Below are positions 7,734 through 17,948 of a DNA stretch of 41,675 bases, in pieces. The position numbers were made by a program, and so were the translations under genes. Within the stretch, counting starts at the first letter, position 1. Every line of letters begins with the position of its first letter. The stretch lies in assembly GCA_022508985.1 (NCBI GenBank), contig JAFLUA010000016.1:1-41675 (forward strand), written 5' to 3'. Origin of the DNA: Muribaculaceae bacterium. GTDB lineage: Bacteria > Bacteroidota > Bacteroidia > Bacteroidales > Muribaculaceae. The notes under the pieces are model-generated. The model searched no databases. It was not told the DNA's origin and worked only from the letters and a program-made list of their open reading frames with translations.

Positions 7734-9269
7734 TTAGTTTTTAGAGAGTGGTAATATTATTATAAATTTTGTTCCTACATTTAATTCCGATTCTACCGAT
7801 ATTTCACCATGTAGCTCGGTTATCATTTTGTGTACGTATGCCAATCCGAGACCAAAACCCTTGACGTCGTGACGGTTGCCGGTTGACACACGATAGAATT
7901 TTTCAAATATTTTCTTAAGATCGTCGCGACGAATGCCAATGCCGTTATCTTCTACTGTTATTTCGAGGCGTTCGTTGGCAAGGTCGCGAGATGCAACGGT
8001 AAGGTGCAGCGGGCGTTCTTCCGAGCGATATTTTACGGCATTATCCAGCAGGTTGAAAATGACGTTGGTGAAATGCATTTCGTCAACGGTAACTATTGCA
8101 TCGAGGGCATCGAGATTGGCCGATATAGAACCGCCATACTTTTCAACCTTTAGTTTGAATGTGTTCACAATATTGTATATAGCCGCGTTGGCATCAATTT
8201 CATCGAGTTTTAGGGTGGTTTTTTGACGGTCGAACATCGACATCTGCAGCACTTTTTCAACCTGAAAGCGCAGGCGCTTCGTTTCGTCGGTTATCACAGT
8301 CGATATCTGCTGCAGCATCGCCGGCGATTTTCTCACACTTTGGTCGTTAAGCATCTGGGCCGCAAGTGAAATGGACGATATCGGCGTTTTGAATTCGTGG
8401 GTCATATTATTGATGAAATCGTTTTTCATCTCTGTGAGTTTTTTCTGTCTGAAAGCCACGATGATGGTGTAGACAAAGATTATCAACAATATGAACGTGA
8501 AAGCAAAAGCCGGAACCATAAACGATATCGAAGAGAATATATAATCGGTTGTGGTTGGGAAATATACTTTTAAGAAGTGATTTGGCCCCGTTAAGTCGTT
8601 GTGAAACAGGGCTTGTGTGAAAATGTTATTTTTTGCAATGTCGTTAGTCTTGTATTCGGCCGATTTGTATAGGACGGTGCCGGCATAGTTGGCAACGGCA
8701 AATTCAAAAGGCACCGTTAGGCCGAGTGTGTCTAATTCCTGCCGTAGATATATGCTTATACGCGCAGAATCGGCACGCTCTGTAATCGGCCTGTCAGATG
8801 CTTTCGACATAATATTTATAATTACGTCGTCGAGCACGCCTTTTTGATATAGATAACGGCTGCGGTAAGAGTCTTGAATATTTTGATAGTGCGCATCAAG
8901 CCCCCCAGTGGGTGCGCTCTGCAGTTTCGATATGGTGCCTATGCCACCTTTGATAGTTAGGTCGGCTTCAAGCCCCGTAGATGTTATGAATGAGTATTTT
9001 ATACCGCCCAATGTCGGAACGGGGTCGCCCATATACTGGGCAACGACAGCCGAAGTCTCGACCTGCCGAACGTCTTCTTCAAGAAAATGCTTTGCCTCAT
9101 CTTGCTCCAAATGTATCGCCACTGCAATAAGACTTTGCCTTACGCCTTGAGCAAATTGCTCATAGCGTATCTGCACTATGTTCCTCATATAAAATATTTG
9201 GATACAGAGCAATCCTACAAATGCAATAGCCATAATTATGGTTAATATCCAGATGGTTTGCTTTTTCAT
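7734..9269 (-). CDS. rprX: Membrane sensor histidine kinase, RprX-like
   Basis: Partner kinase of RprY, 511 residues. A transmembrane segment at about 8-28 and another at about 255-278 flank a periplasmic sensing region of about 225 residues. Then come the H-box MTHEFKTPISSI with the phosphorylated His, N-box FNLLDNAVKY, G1 VEDNGIGI and G2 GFGLGLAYV. No HAMP domain is obvious between the second membrane segment and the H-box. First gene of the rprX-rprY pair; its promoter lies within a long inverted repeat immediately upstream. Confidence 0.88.
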   Translation of the reverse strand: MKKQTIWILTIIMAIAFVGLLCIQIFYMRNIVQIRYEQFAQGVRQSLIAVAIHLEQDEAKHFLEEDVRQVETSAVVAQYMGDPVPTLGGIKYSFITSTGLEADLTIKGGIGTISKLQSAPTGGLDAHYQNIQDSYRSRYLYQKGVLDDVIINIMSKASDRPITERADSARISIYLRQELDTLGLTVPFEFAVANYAGTVLYKSAEYKTNDIAKNNIFTQALFHNDLTGPNHFLKVYFPTTTDYIFSSISFMVPAFAFTFILLIIFVYTIIVAFRQKKLTEMKNDFINNMTHEFKTPISSISLAAQMLNDQSVRKSPAMLQQISTVITDETKRLRFQVEKVLQMSMFDRQKTTLKLDEIDANAAIYNIVNTFKLKVEKYGGSISANLDALDAIVTVDEMHFTNVIFNLLDNAVKYRSEERPLHLTVASRDLANERLEITVEDNGIGIRRDDLKKIFEKFYRVSTGNRHDVKGFGLGLAYVHKMITELHGEISVESELNVGTKFIIILPLSKN

Positions 9270-9291
9270 TGTCGGGTAGTTGAGACGTTAA

Positions 9292-9352
9292 AAAGTTTGC
9301 GAATTAACATTTCGTGTCAAAATTAACAAATAAATGTGAATTCGCAAACTTT
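9292..9352 (-). promoter_or_regulatory. rprX promoter embedded in a 21-bp inverted repeat
   Basis: AAAGTTTGCGAATT (9292-9305) and AATTCGCAAACTTT (9339-9352) are perfect reverse complements; after one mismatch the pairing continues as ACATTT/AAATGT, 20 of 21 positions in all, around a 19-nt centre. On the minus strand TTTG (9348-9345) and TAATTTTG (9325-9318) form a promoter with 19-bp spacing, so the -33 box lies in one arm, the -7 box in the centre and the start region in the other arm. This suggests an operator for a dimeric or paired regulator, RprY itself being the obvious candidate (inference). Alternatively the RNA arm could help terminate nhaA transcripts. Confidence 0.7.
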
Positions 9353-9368
9353 CTTTATGTTAAAAAAT

Positions 9369-10790
9369 CTAATCTTCTACGGCATCCGGTGCTACGCCTT
9401 TTGGTAATGTGAGGTGTAGCCATATAAAGGCAAGGATTCCGGATAATACTGAACCTATCACAATGCCCAGTTTAGCATGGCTAAGCAAGGCTGCTTGTGC
9501 TGGGTCGTTGGCATTAAACGATAATGTTGCTATAAAAATAGAGACAGTGAATCCAATGCCGCCGAGCATGGCTATCGATGACATCATGTTCCAATTGGCG
9601 TGAGCCGGCATCGGTGCCAACTTCAATTTCACAGTGAGCCATGAGAATGATAATATTCCCAGGAATTTACCTGCGACAAGGCCTATTATTATAGCGAGCG
9701 AAATGCCTTCGAAAGCCTCCATAGGAGCCATGTCGAGCAGGAATATTCCGGCATTGGCAAAGGCGAATAAAGGCAGTATGTAATAGTTGACAAGCGGATG
9801 GAGTGTGTCTTCGAGGTCTTGAAGCGGAGATATCACTTTGTCAGAAGCACTTTCAACTTGTTTGAGCCAGTCTAATTGCTCTTTGTTGAGTATGGAGCGT
9901 TTTTCGAGGTCGCCTGTTACTTCAAAACTATTGAAATGAACTATCGAATTCTGTATTTTCTGTATATATTTTTTAGGTGCATATACCGGTGTGGCCGGAA
10001 CGCAGAAGGCAACAAGTACTCCGGCTATTGTCGGGTGTATGCCTGAATTCAGGAATAGATACCAGATAACGCCACCGATGCCTAAATAAAAGACCTTGCT
10101 CTTTATGCGGAATACAGAGCCGAGCATAAGCAATACTAAGAGTATGGCGGCGTAGAGCAGCATCATAAGCTCGATATGCGTTGAGTAAAAAGCGGCAATA
10201 ACAATAATACCGCCGATATCGTCGACAACAGCAAGGGTGGTGAGAAAAATTTTTAACGATACGGGCACTCTTTTGCCGAGCATGGCCAAGACTCCCAGGG
10301 AGAATGCTATGTCGGTAGCCATAGGTATGGCGGCTCCTCCAACGTATTCCGTGTCTTTGCTGATGAGGTAGTATAGCACCACCGGTACAACCATGCCGCC
10401 TATTGCCGCAACGATAGGCAGCAGCGCTTGCTTAAACGACGACAATTCGCCAACGAGTATTTCGCGTTTAATTTCAAGGCCTATCGAGAAAAAGAAAATA
10501 GCCATCAGCGAGTCGTTGATAAATGTGAGAAGTGTCATCGGATGTCCTGAATGGCTAAATAGATTGAAATCTCCGAGTTGAAGTCTTACTTCTTGTTCCC
10601 AGAAATCAAAGTAATAGGCGTTAATAGCCGGTATGTTGGCTATGATTAAAGCCAAGACGGTGGTTCCAATTAGAATATTACCACCGGAGGCATGGCGACG
10701 TATAGCCTGCCGTGCCGAATAAAACACGCGCGATGAAAAGCCTGTTTTATCGCTTATGGGCGTTTGTTTATGTGATGAATTTTCGGTCAT
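9369..10790 (-). CDS. nhaA: Na+/H+ antiporter NhaA
   Basis: Inner-membrane sodium/proton exchanger for sodium and pH homeostasis. 473 residues, longer than the roughly 390 of E. coli. The ion-binding aspartate pair is present in LAVVDDIGGIIVIAAFY, and PMATDIAFSLGVLAMLGKRVP and SIGLEIKREILVGELS are family signatures. The extra length comes from a long N-terminal cytoplasmic stretch (about 35 residues) and a hydrophilic loop at about 275-330 (NSIVHFNSFEVTGDLEKRSI onwards), as in many Bacteroidetes homologues. It lies directly upstream of rprX on the same strand, 99 bp away. Confidence 0.95.
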   Translation of the reverse strand: MTENSSHKQTPISDKTGFSSRVFYSARQAIRRHASGGNILIGTTVLALIIANIPAINAYYFDFWEQEVRLQLGDFNLFSHSGHPMTLLTFINDSLMAIFFFSIGLEIKREILVGELSSFKQALLPIVAAIGGMVVPVVLYYLISKDTEYVGGAAIPMATDIAFSLGVLAMLGKRVPVSLKIFLTTLAVVDDIGGIIVIAAFYSTHIELMMLLYAAILLVLLMLGSVFRIKSKVFYLGIGGVIWYLFLNSGIHPTIAGVLVAFCVPATPVYAPKKYIQKIQNSIVHFNSFEVTGDLEKRSILNKEQLDWLKQVESASDKVISPLQDLEDTLHPLVNYYILPLFAFANAGIFLLDMAPMEAFEGISLAIIIGLVAGKFLGILSFSWLTVKLKLAPMPAHANWNMMSSIAMLGGIGFTVSIFIATLSFNANDPAQAALLSHAKLGIVIGSVLSGILAFIWLHLTLPKGVAPDAVED

Positions 10791-10851
10791 AGTTAAGAAA
10801 GTGCTTGATAAACTTATAACACATTAATTCTGCCGTTTGTTCTCTCCGACA

Positions 10852-10898
10852 AAAACACCGACGAGCTCCCGTTTATGTTTTGATGGTTGCTTGTCGGT
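10852..10898 (-). terminator. Possible terminator downstream of the phosphorylase gene
   Basis: ACCGAC (10857-10862) pairs with GTCGGT (10893-10898) and is followed on the minus strand by GTTTTTG. The loop is long (about 30 nt), so this is a weak call. Confidence 0.3.
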
Positions 10899-10937
10899 AG
10901 TTTTTATGAGATTATTCTTATCGGAGTTTCGTGGCAA

Positions 10938-13496
10938 TTAAATCCAACGTGTGTATGCGAAATCTTGGCGGTGCGGCAATTCCGAATTTTTTGGATATAG
11001 ACGGAATCCGTAGCGGAAGACTCCGGCATCGCGAACTTTTGTCGATAACTCATAAGTTATCATGTCGCCTTCTTGTTTCACGATTTTGAATTGCTCTGTG
11101 CGCGAGAACACTTCCTGGCCGTTTTCTTGTCGGTAAATAACCATTTCGAGACCTAAATCGCGTCCGATGCCATTAGTATCAATCGTTACTTCGAAGCGAT
11201 AGGGCGCACCTGTCAGCGATGATGCCATTTCGCCACTGTTATGGAATTCGACCACTTTGATGCCATCCCATCGCGCGGCAACGTGCTCTTTCCACGAAAC
11301 GATGTTTTTGGCGAGAGTGCAGTTGTCGGCACTGAGTCGTTGGCAACGGGCGGCTTCTTTTGAATAGAAACGTTCGATATAATCGTCAATCATACGCTTC
11401 ATTGTGAAATGAGGCGCAATGTCGCCTATCGACCCCTTGATATATTGTATCCAGCGAGGAGAGTAGCCGGCCGAATTCTTTTCGAAATACAAGGGTATAA
11501 TTTCGTTTTCGAGCATAGAGTATATTGTGGCAGCATCAAGTTTATCTTGCTGTCCTTGGTCGTTGTAGGTGCGTTTGTCGGTCAAAGCCCAACCTGCTTT
11601 CTCGTTAAAACGATAACCTTCATACCACCATCCATCGAGTACGGAGAAGTTGAGCACACCATTCATTTCGGCCTTCTCTCCTGATGTTCCCGATGCTTCA
11701 AGCGGGCGTGTTGGGGTGTTCATCCATATATCTACACCCGTAACGAGACGTTTCGCAACAATCATGTTGTAGTCTTCGAGGAATATTATTTTACCGAGGA
11801 ACTCGGGGCGGTGGCTTATTTCAACGATGCGTTTGATAAGATCTTGGCCGGCACCATCTGCAGGGTGTGCTTTGCCGGCAAAGATAAACTGCACAGGGAA
11901 CTGCTCGTTGTTTACGATTTTAGCGAGGCGGTCTAAATCGGTGAAAAGCAGATGCGCACGCTTATAGGTGGCAAAACGGCGGGCAAAGCCGATAATGAGT
12001 GCATTGGGATTGATGCGGTCGACGATATTCATCACCGACGACGGATCACCTTGATTTGCCAACCATTTTTCCTTGAAGTCGCGACGTAAAAAATTGATAA
12101 ACTTGTTCTTAAGTGTAAGTCGCATGTCCCAAATCTTTTGATCGGGCACTTCGAATATACCTTTCCAAGCTTCAGTCTCGCTTTGATGCTCAAACACCTG
12201 GGCACCAAGCTCTTTGTGGTAGAATTCTTTCCACTCCGAGGCAGCCCATGTAGGCATGTGAACGCCGTTGGTAACATATCCTACATGGCTCTCTTTCCAG
12301 TCATATCCTTTCCAGATACCGGAGAACATCTTCTTCGATACTTCACCATGCAACCAGCTCACACCATTGGCTTCCTGGCAGGTGTTGAGGGCAAAGACAC
12401 TCATCGAGAAACGTTCGTTAGTGTCGGGATTTTCGCGACCCATGTTCATGAGGTCGTTCCACGATATTCCAAGTTTGGCCGGGTACTCACCCATATATTT
12501 CCCAAAAAGACCTTCGTCGAAGTAGTCGTGACCGGCCGGCACGGGTGTGTGCACTGTGTATAGCGATGAAGAGCGTACGAGTTCGAGGGCCACGTTGAAG
12601 CTAAGGCCGTCTTTCTGAACATAATCTACGAGGCGTTGAAGGTTTAGCAAGGCGGCATGACCTTCATTGCAGTGATAGATTTGCGATTTCACACCGAGTT
12701 TCTGCAGCATGAGCACACCGCCAATACCGAGCAGGTATTCCTGCTTGATACGGTTTTCCCAATCACCGCCATATAATTTGTGCGTGATAGGGCGGTCGTA
12801 TTCGCTGTTCATGTCGAAATCGGTGTCGAGAAGATAGAGCTTCATGCGACCTACGTTAACACGCCATATGTGGCAATAAATGATACGGCCGGGGTAGGGT
12901 ACTTCGAGTATCATCGGGCGGCCGTCGGCATCAAAAACCTGTTCGATAGGTAGTTGATTGAAATTCTGAGGCTCATAGTTGGCAATCTGTTGTCCGTCAA
13001 CACTCAATGTCTGGGTAAAGTAGCCATAGCGATAGAGGAACCCTACTGCGGTCATGTCGATGCGGCTATCAGATGCTTCTTTGATGTAGTCGCCGGCGAG
13101 AACGCCCAAGCCGCCTGAATATATCTTAAGGCAGTTGCATAAGCCGTATTCCATTGAAAAATACGATACCGACGGCACGTCTTTGCGCATCGGTTTGCTC
13201 ATATACTCTTTGAAGTCGTCGTGAACCCTTCTGAGATTGGTCATAAACTCTTCATCGGCGATGAGTTCAGCAATACGCTCGGAACTAAGTTGTTGCAAGA
13301 GCATAACCGGGTTTTCGCCGTCTTTACGCCATAGGTCGGGATCGATGGAGCGGAAAAGGTTTTTACCTTCGCTATTCCATACCCACCAAAGGTTCTTCGA
13401 CAGTTCCTCAAGAGGCTTGAGGCGTGAGGGAAGCTCTGATTTTACTGTAATGTCGCGCCATATAGGAGCGTTGGAGTTACTAACAGAAAGTTTCAT
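10938..13496 (-). CDS. glgP: Alpha-glucan phosphorylase (GT35)
   Basis: Releases glucose 1-phosphate from glycogen or maltodextrin by phosphorolysis. 852 residues. The N-terminal block SYFSMEYGL and [18 protein letters not shown] and the C-terminal cofactor block [22 protein letters not shown] are characteristic; the Lys in GEKAEMNG aligns with the pyridoxal-phosphate lysine (GNMK in muscle-type enzymes). This belongs to the bacterial branch with an N-terminal DUF3417-like segment ([20 protein letters not shown]). The gene begins 14 bp after the glycogen synthase gene, forming a synthesis/degradation pair. Confidence 0.93.
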   Translation of the reverse strand: MKLSVSNSNAPIWRDITVKSELPSRLKPLEELSKNLWWVWNSEGKNLFRSIDPDLWRKDGENPVMLLQQLSSERIAELIADEEFMTNLRRVHDDFKEYMSKPMRKDVPSVSYFSMEYGLCNCLKIYSGGLGVLAGDYIKEASDSRIDMTAVGFLYRYGYFTQTLSVDGQQIANYEPQNFNQLPIEQVFDADGRPMILEVPYPGRIIYCHIWRVNVGRMKLYLLDTDFDMNSEYDRPITHKLYGGDWENRIKQEYLLGIGGVLMLQKLGVKSQIYHCNEGHAALLNLQRLVDYVQKDGLSFNVALELVRSSSLYTVHTPVPAGHDYFDEGLFGKYMGEYPAKLGISWNDLMNMGRENPDTNERFSMSVFALNTCQEANGVSWLHGEVSKKMFSGIWKGYDWKESHVGYVTNGVHMPTWAASEWKEFYHKELGAQVFEHQSETEAWKGIFEVPDQKIWDMRLTLKNKFINFLRRDFKEKWLANQGDPSSVMNIVDRINPNALIIGFARRFATYKRAHLLFTDLDRLAKIVNNEQFPVQFIFAGKAHPADGAGQDLIKRIVEISHRPEFLGKIIFLEDYNMIVAKRLVTGVDIWMNTPTRPLEASGTSGEKAEMNGVLNFSVLDGWWYEGYRFNEKAGWALTDKRTYNDQGQQDKLDAATIYSMLENEIIPLYFEKNSAGYSPRWIQYIKGSIGDIAPHFTMKRMIDDYIERFYSKEAARCQRLSADNCTLAKNIVSWKEHVAARWDGIKVVEFHNSGEMASSLTGAPYRFEVTIDTNGIGRDLGLEMVIYRQENGQEVFSRTEQFKIVKQEGDMITYELSTKVRDAGVFRYGFRLYPKNSELPHRQDFAYTRWI

Positions 13497-13510
13497 ATAA
13501 AAAATCGTAG

Positions 13511-15172
13511 TTATTTCAATTTGTTAATCTCGGCATTACGCACACTTCGTGCAACTTCGTATGCCTTATTATAGTATGATATAAAATCTGTCCATTGAGC
13601 TTTTTTTGCACTTACCATAGCCGCTTTACGCGATTTCTTGATATAGCTATCGGTAGCGTTGGCGAGGCGTTGTATGCTGCGCGATATGGTATGTACGGCT
13701 TCGAAATAGTTGTTGTCGTTACGCTGTGCAACAACGATACCCGCATTATCGAAATCGACATTCTCATCCAGTGTCAACGCCCAACGGCCAAAACCAGCAA
13801 GGCTTGTCGTTACTGTTGGCACTCCAAAAGCTATGCTTTCGAGCGGCGTATAGCCCCAAGGCTCGTAATACGATGCAAACACCGTGGCGTCGAGGCCGGG
13901 TAATATGTCGTAATAATTCATATTGATGATGCCATCGTTGCCATTGAGGTAACAAGGCACGTATACGACAGCGACATATGAATTAGTGTCGTTGCTAAAG
14001 CCTTTTTCATGAATATATCTCACAACAGCATCGTCGCCATAGTTGTGCAGATTGTGTGTTATTACAGGGTCGCTAAGGCGCGATGTAATATTGTGTCGCA
14101 GCTGGTGTTGCAAGTCTTCACGAGGACCGGCAACCCATGCCGGAACGAGGATAAACGCCAACACTTTTCTTGCAGAGCCGCAATAGGCAAGGTCGTTCAT
14201 CGCATCGATATACATGTCAAGACCTTTGTTGCGGAACTCGCAGCGGCCCGATGTCGCCACAATAAAAGTACTATCATCGAAGTCAACTCCTGTGAGGGCT
14301 CTTGCAACATCGAGCAGGCGTCGACGTGCAGCGGCCCGCAGTGCCCCATATTGCTTCGGGCCGGGTACGAAGTTTAACTCAAAGCCATTTGGCGTTACTT
14401 CGGGGCGCCGTTCAAGCAGTTGGGCCGACTCATCGGCCGTAACCTCGCTCACTGTAGTAAAGCAATCGGCATTATGGGCGGCGGCTTTCTCGAGGGAGTG
14501 CTTGGCCTCCATGTTCAGTTCCTGAGCCATCTGATTGCCATTATAATTAGGCAATTGGTCGTAGAGCGGTTTGCCGTTGCCGCAGATGCTGCGGCCTATG
14601 CATGTGGCGTGCGTTGTAAAAACGGTAGCCACTTCCGGCATATCCGATTTCAGGGAGAGCAAGCCCATAGCCGTTGTCCACTCGTTGAAATGAGCCGTAA
14701 CTTTTCGGCGGTCGGTATTTGTAGTTGTGACAATGTTTTCAATCACTATGGCGGCAGCTCTTGCAAAAGCGCACCCTTCATCGTAGTCGCCATAGGCGTG
14801 TAGCGAATCGACGCCGTAGCGAGCCCACATCTTGCCATAAGCTTCGTCTTTCGACGTGTACATGCCGTCGAATTTTACAAGTATGGCTATCGGTTTGCCG
14901 GGAATGTCCCAACGACCTATGCGGATGCCAACACCTTCGGGTAGCTTAGACGTGTCGACGCTCTTTCGCAACAACGTTTTCGAATCGATGAAGTAGGGCG
15001 ACGGATTTGCCGCGCTCCACACATCGGGACCGATAAATATAAGATTGTCTTTGAATTGAGTTTTTAATGTCTTGGCTTTGCTCGATAGCACAGTATAGAT
15101 GCCGCCTATCTTGTTGCAAACCTCCCAACTAACTTCAAATAATAAATCTATCTCTTGATTATAGTTACTCAT
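13511..15172 (-). CDS. Glycogen synthase, GT3 family
   Basis: Extends alpha-1,4-glucan; the GT3 family resembles fungal and animal glycogen synthase and is usual in Bacteroidetes, whereas the common bacterial GlgA is GT5. 553 residues. Start [20 protein letters not shown] is the GT3 N-terminal signature; [29 protein letters not shown] and the C-terminal [20 protein letters not shown] (donor-site Glu) agree. First gene of the pair with the phosphorylase. A -7 box at 15201-15208 lies 28 bp upstream. Confidence 0.92.
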   Translation of the reverse strand: MSNYNQEIDLLFEVSWEVCNKIGGIYTVLSSKAKTLKTQFKDNLIFIGPDVWSAANPSPYFIDSKTLLRKSVDTSKLPEGVGIRIGRWDIPGKPIAILVKFDGMYTSKDEAYGKMWARYGVDSLHAYGDYDEGCAFARAAAIVIENIVTTTNTDRRKVTAHFNEWTTAMGLLSLKSDMPEVATVFTTHATCIGRSICGNGKPLYDQLPNYNGNQMAQELNMEAKHSLEKAAAHNADCFTTVSEVTADESAQLLERRPEVTPNGFELNFVPGPKQYGALRAAARRRLLDVARALTGVDFDDSTFIVATSGRCEFRNKGLDMYIDAMNDLAYCGSARKVLAFILVPAWVAGPREDLQHQLRHNITSRLSDPVITHNLHNYGDDAVVRYIHEKGFSNDTNSYVAVVYVPCYLNGNDGIINMNYYDILPGLDATVFASYYEPWGYTPLESIAFGVPTVTTSLAGFGRWALTLDENVDFDNAGIVVAQRNDNNYFEAVHTISRSIQRLANATDSYIKKSRKAAMVSAKKAQWTDFISYYNKAYEVARSVRNAEINKLK

Positions 15173-15200
15173 TATTGAACCTTAATCACCTTTGATAGTG

Positions 15201-15208
15201 CAAAGGTA
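15201..15208 (-). promoter_or_regulatory. Glycogen operon promoter, -7 box
   Basis: CAAAGGTA on the plus strand gives TACCTTTG on the minus strand. The -33 position holds TTTAG rather than TTG, so the upstream element is weak. It lies just downstream of the terminator of the LRR gene. Confidence 0.55.
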
Positions 15209-15226
15209 CAAAATTTTAGCGAGACT

Positions 15227-15263
15227 AAAAAATCATGGCAACCGAGCGAGGCGGCTGCCATGA
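15227..15263 (-). terminator. Terminator of the BspA-like gene
   Basis: TCATGGCA (15233-15240) pairs with TGCCATGA (15256-15263), extended inward by CCG/CGG after one mismatch. On the minus strand it is followed by TTTTTTAGTC. It is 30 bp or so beyond the stop codon of the LRR gene. Confidence 0.8.
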
Positions 15264-15292
15264 CTTGTGATAGTTTATTATGTCTTTATTAA

Positions 15293-17848
15293 TTACTTAA
15301 CAAGAACTTTCTTCCCATTTATGATGTAAAGGCCTTTTTCAATGTTTCTGATTTGTTTGAGCGAAGCATTGCGATAAAGCATGCGGCCTGAAATGTCGTA
15401 AACATTAGTCGGGGCGATGTCAGAATTGCTTAATATTGAATCAAGGCCTGAATTGTCGATTCCCTTAGTGTCGACTTCAATACTTTCTTCGAGACCATTC
15501 TCTGTTTCTACTTCAAAATCAACGACACCCGATTCGTATACCGTAATTAATCCGTTCTCTACTTTTGCTATTGAAGAATCAGAACTTGTCCAATTCATAA
15601 CTGTTGAAGCACCATAGGGGAACAAACGAACATTCAACATCTTCTTATCCCAATTTACCGATTCGATCTTTATTTCGGTAGGATCGATATCTTGAATATC
15701 TGTCGAAGAACTAATTCTTTTGCTTGATTGCTGATTTATTCTTTCACCTCTTGATGGTGTAGATACTATAACGCGGCAGTTAAGCGTTTCACCGTTGATT
15801 TTTGCAGTGACCTGTGTAACACCTGTAGCACCCATTGCTACGATAAGACCGCAATCGTTTACATAAGCGATATCGGTATTCGAACTGCTCCATTCCACTT
15901 CGTCGTCGGTGTTAAACAATCCGAGCTGAAACACTTCGTCGCCGGCCATCTCTACTTCATAGTGCGATAATGAAGCACCGCTGGTTATAGTCAAATAGTT
16001 GCGGAAACGTCCCCACATATCATCTCTTACGTAAGTTTTGAGTGCTTGTTCGTGTACAGTTACCTTAGCTGTTTCGTAAACTGATAGCGGGAATGCCGAT
16101 GGAGATAATGAAGGTGGATTGCTGGCGAATGATTTTATTGAGGTAATTTCAGTGCATCCACTAAATGCAGAATCTCTTATTTCGTTTAGGCTACTACCAA
16201 ATTCCAGTTCTGCCAAATTTTGACAATTGTAGAATGCGTTGTTCCAAATTGTTGTTAAACAATTAGGAGTTTTTATTGATTTCAAGTTTTTACACCCGTT
16301 AAATGCTCCTGAGCCTATTTGAGTTACATAAAAAGTCTCCCCTAAAAACTCTACTGTGTCAGGAATGGTTAAATCTTCGCTAACTTCTGAATATCTATTA
16401 ACGGAAACATAATTATTAGATATATCCAATACGCTATACCAAAGGTTTTTATATTCAAATGTATTACCAACTTCAGGAACTATAGGCAAGACTCTAACTT
16501 CACAAGTGGAAGAAAGAGACCCGCAACTAACTGTAATAAGGACTTCACCTTCTAAATGTGCAGTAACAATACCATTAGCTGATACAGTTGCTATATTATC
16601 GTCGGAAGATTCCCACTTTAAGATATCGGTTGTATATGTTGGTTCAATATATGCACTTAATTTGTAGCTCTGATTTTCTTTTAATGATAGTGTAGTTGAA
16701 CTAAGATATAGACGAGTGGCCGGAATTTCAACGTCATCAATGATTTCTGAGAAATTTTTCCAGGTATCTGCATCCTCATATATTTTTTTAGTGCCAATCG
16801 GTACATGTAAAATAACCCCAGCTAAAGAAACATTCATAAAAGTTGATAGGTCGCAAGATGGAGGAGTTGTAGACCATAAATATAGGTCATTAAGGTTATT
16901 GCAGTCTTTGAATAAATTTGTGCCCAATGAAGATAGTTGTGGTAGTAGTTTTACTGTTTTCAAACTGGTGCAACCGGAGAACATATGACCATTCATAAAT
17001 CTCACCGAAGAGGGAATTTCAATATATTCTAAACTTGTACACCCCTCAAATAATGACCCCGCGAAATCTGTTATTGAATTAGACAAACGCACATTTTTTA
17101 GGCTTGTGCAACCAGCAAAGACGGCATATTGAATTACTGTTACACTATCAGGTATGTCTATGGATACTAAAGAAGTACACCCTTGAAATACTTGCCACCC
17201 TATGTATTCAAGGTTTTTTGAAAGTTCTACTGAATTAAGATTTGTGCAATTACTGAAGCAATGGCCACCACCTCCATCGTGTCCCATATCTGTTATAGAA
17301 TCAGGAAGCTTAATTGATTTTAGTGCATTACATCCTGCGAACACGTAATTACTAAGAAGCTTAAGTGCATTTGACAATTGAATATTTTCTAAACTTATAC
17401 AATTCATGAAAGCTCTATCTCCCAGGCTGTTTAATGTATTAGGTAGTGTAACTGATTGAAGGTTAGTACAGTCGATAAACGCATCATTATTAATGATTTT
17501 AAGCCCATCGTTAAATTCAATCGAAATAATTTCTGAACCATTAAATGCGTCGTGCCCTATTTCTATAATAGAATTTGGTAAAATCATGCTGTCAATATTG
17601 GTATGCGCAAAAGAATAATTTCCAATAGAAACGACAGAATATGACTTGTTTTCGTATGACACCATTTGAGGGATAACTACATCTCCATTCACATCATTGC
17701 CAGGACTACTCTCAGATCCTGCTTTCGTCATACAGGTTTGGGCATTATCATTTAAAATAGTATAGTTAATACCCTCATAGCTGAAATCTTGCGACCAGAC
17801 TGATACAGTCGCTAAAATCACAAATAAAAAAGTGAAAAGTTTTTTCAT
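15293..17848 (-). CDS. BspA-like leucine-rich repeat surface protein with Ig-like (Big2) domains
   Basis: 851 residues with a signal peptide (MKKLFTFLFVILATVSVWSQ). Residues about 70-365 hold about ten LRR_5 repeats of the type AFxxCxxLxxIxLPxSIxxIG, and about 490-600 hold three or four more. Bacterial Ig-like segments follow the first block (WESSDDNIATVSANGIV, about 415) and occur twice near the C-terminus (WSSSNTDIAYVNDCGLIVA; WTSSDSSIAKVENGLITV). The final 35 residues (VYDISGRMLYRN...GLYIINGKKVLVK) resemble the shortened type IX secretion sorting tail seen in gut Bacteroidales. BspA-type proteins are surface proteins that can bind host matrix or other bacteria; the ligand here is unknown. 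The DNA is clearly more A+T-rich than the flanking metabolic genes. Confidence 0.88.
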   Translation of the reverse strand: MKKLFTFLFVILATVSVWSQDFSYEGINYTILNDNAQTCMTKAGSESSPGNDVNGDVVIPQMVSYENKSYSVVSIGNYSFAHTNIDSMILPNSIIEIGHDAFNGSEIISIEFNDGLKIINNDAFIDCTNLQSVTLPNTLNSLGDRAFMNCISLENIQLSNALKLLSNYVFAGCNALKSIKLPDSITDMGHDGGGGHCFSNCTNLNSVELSKNLEYIGWQVFQGCTSLVSIDIPDSVTVIQYAVFAGCTSLKNVRLSNSITDFAGSLFEGCTSLEYIEIPSSVRFMNGHMFSGCTSLKTVKLLPQLSSLGTNLFKDCNNLNDLYLWSTTPPSCDLSTFMNVSLAGVILHVPIGTKKIYEDADTWKNFSEIIDDVEIPATRLYLSSTTLSLKENQSYKLSAYIEPTYTTDILKWESSDDNIATVSANGIVTAHLEGEVLITVSCGSLSSTCEVRVLPIVPEVGNTFEYKNLWYSVLDISNNYVSVNRYSEVSEDLTIPDTVEFLGETFYVTQIGSGAFNGCKNLKSIKTPNCLTTIWNNAFYNCQNLAELEFGSSLNEIRDSAFSGCTEITSIKSFASNPPSLSPSAFPLSVYETAKVTVHEQALKTYVRDDMWGRFRNYLTITSGASLSHYEVEMAGDEVFQLGLFNTDDEVEWSSSNTDIAYVNDCGLIVAMGATGVTQVTAKINGETLNCRVIVSTPSRGERINQQSSKRISSSTDIQDIDPTEIKIESVNWDKKMLNVRLFPYGASTVMNWTSSDSSIAKVENGLITVYESGVVDFEVETENGLEESIEVDTKGIDNSGLDSILSNSDIAPTNVYDISGRMLYRNASLKQIRNIEKGLYIINGKKVLVK

Positions 17849-17948
17849 GTTTCTATGTTTTAGTTAATATTCGAAATGCTTGATAATTATATAAGTGTCG
17901 TATTTTAATCATATTTATAGCACCACTTCTCTACGAGCCGAGACTCAT

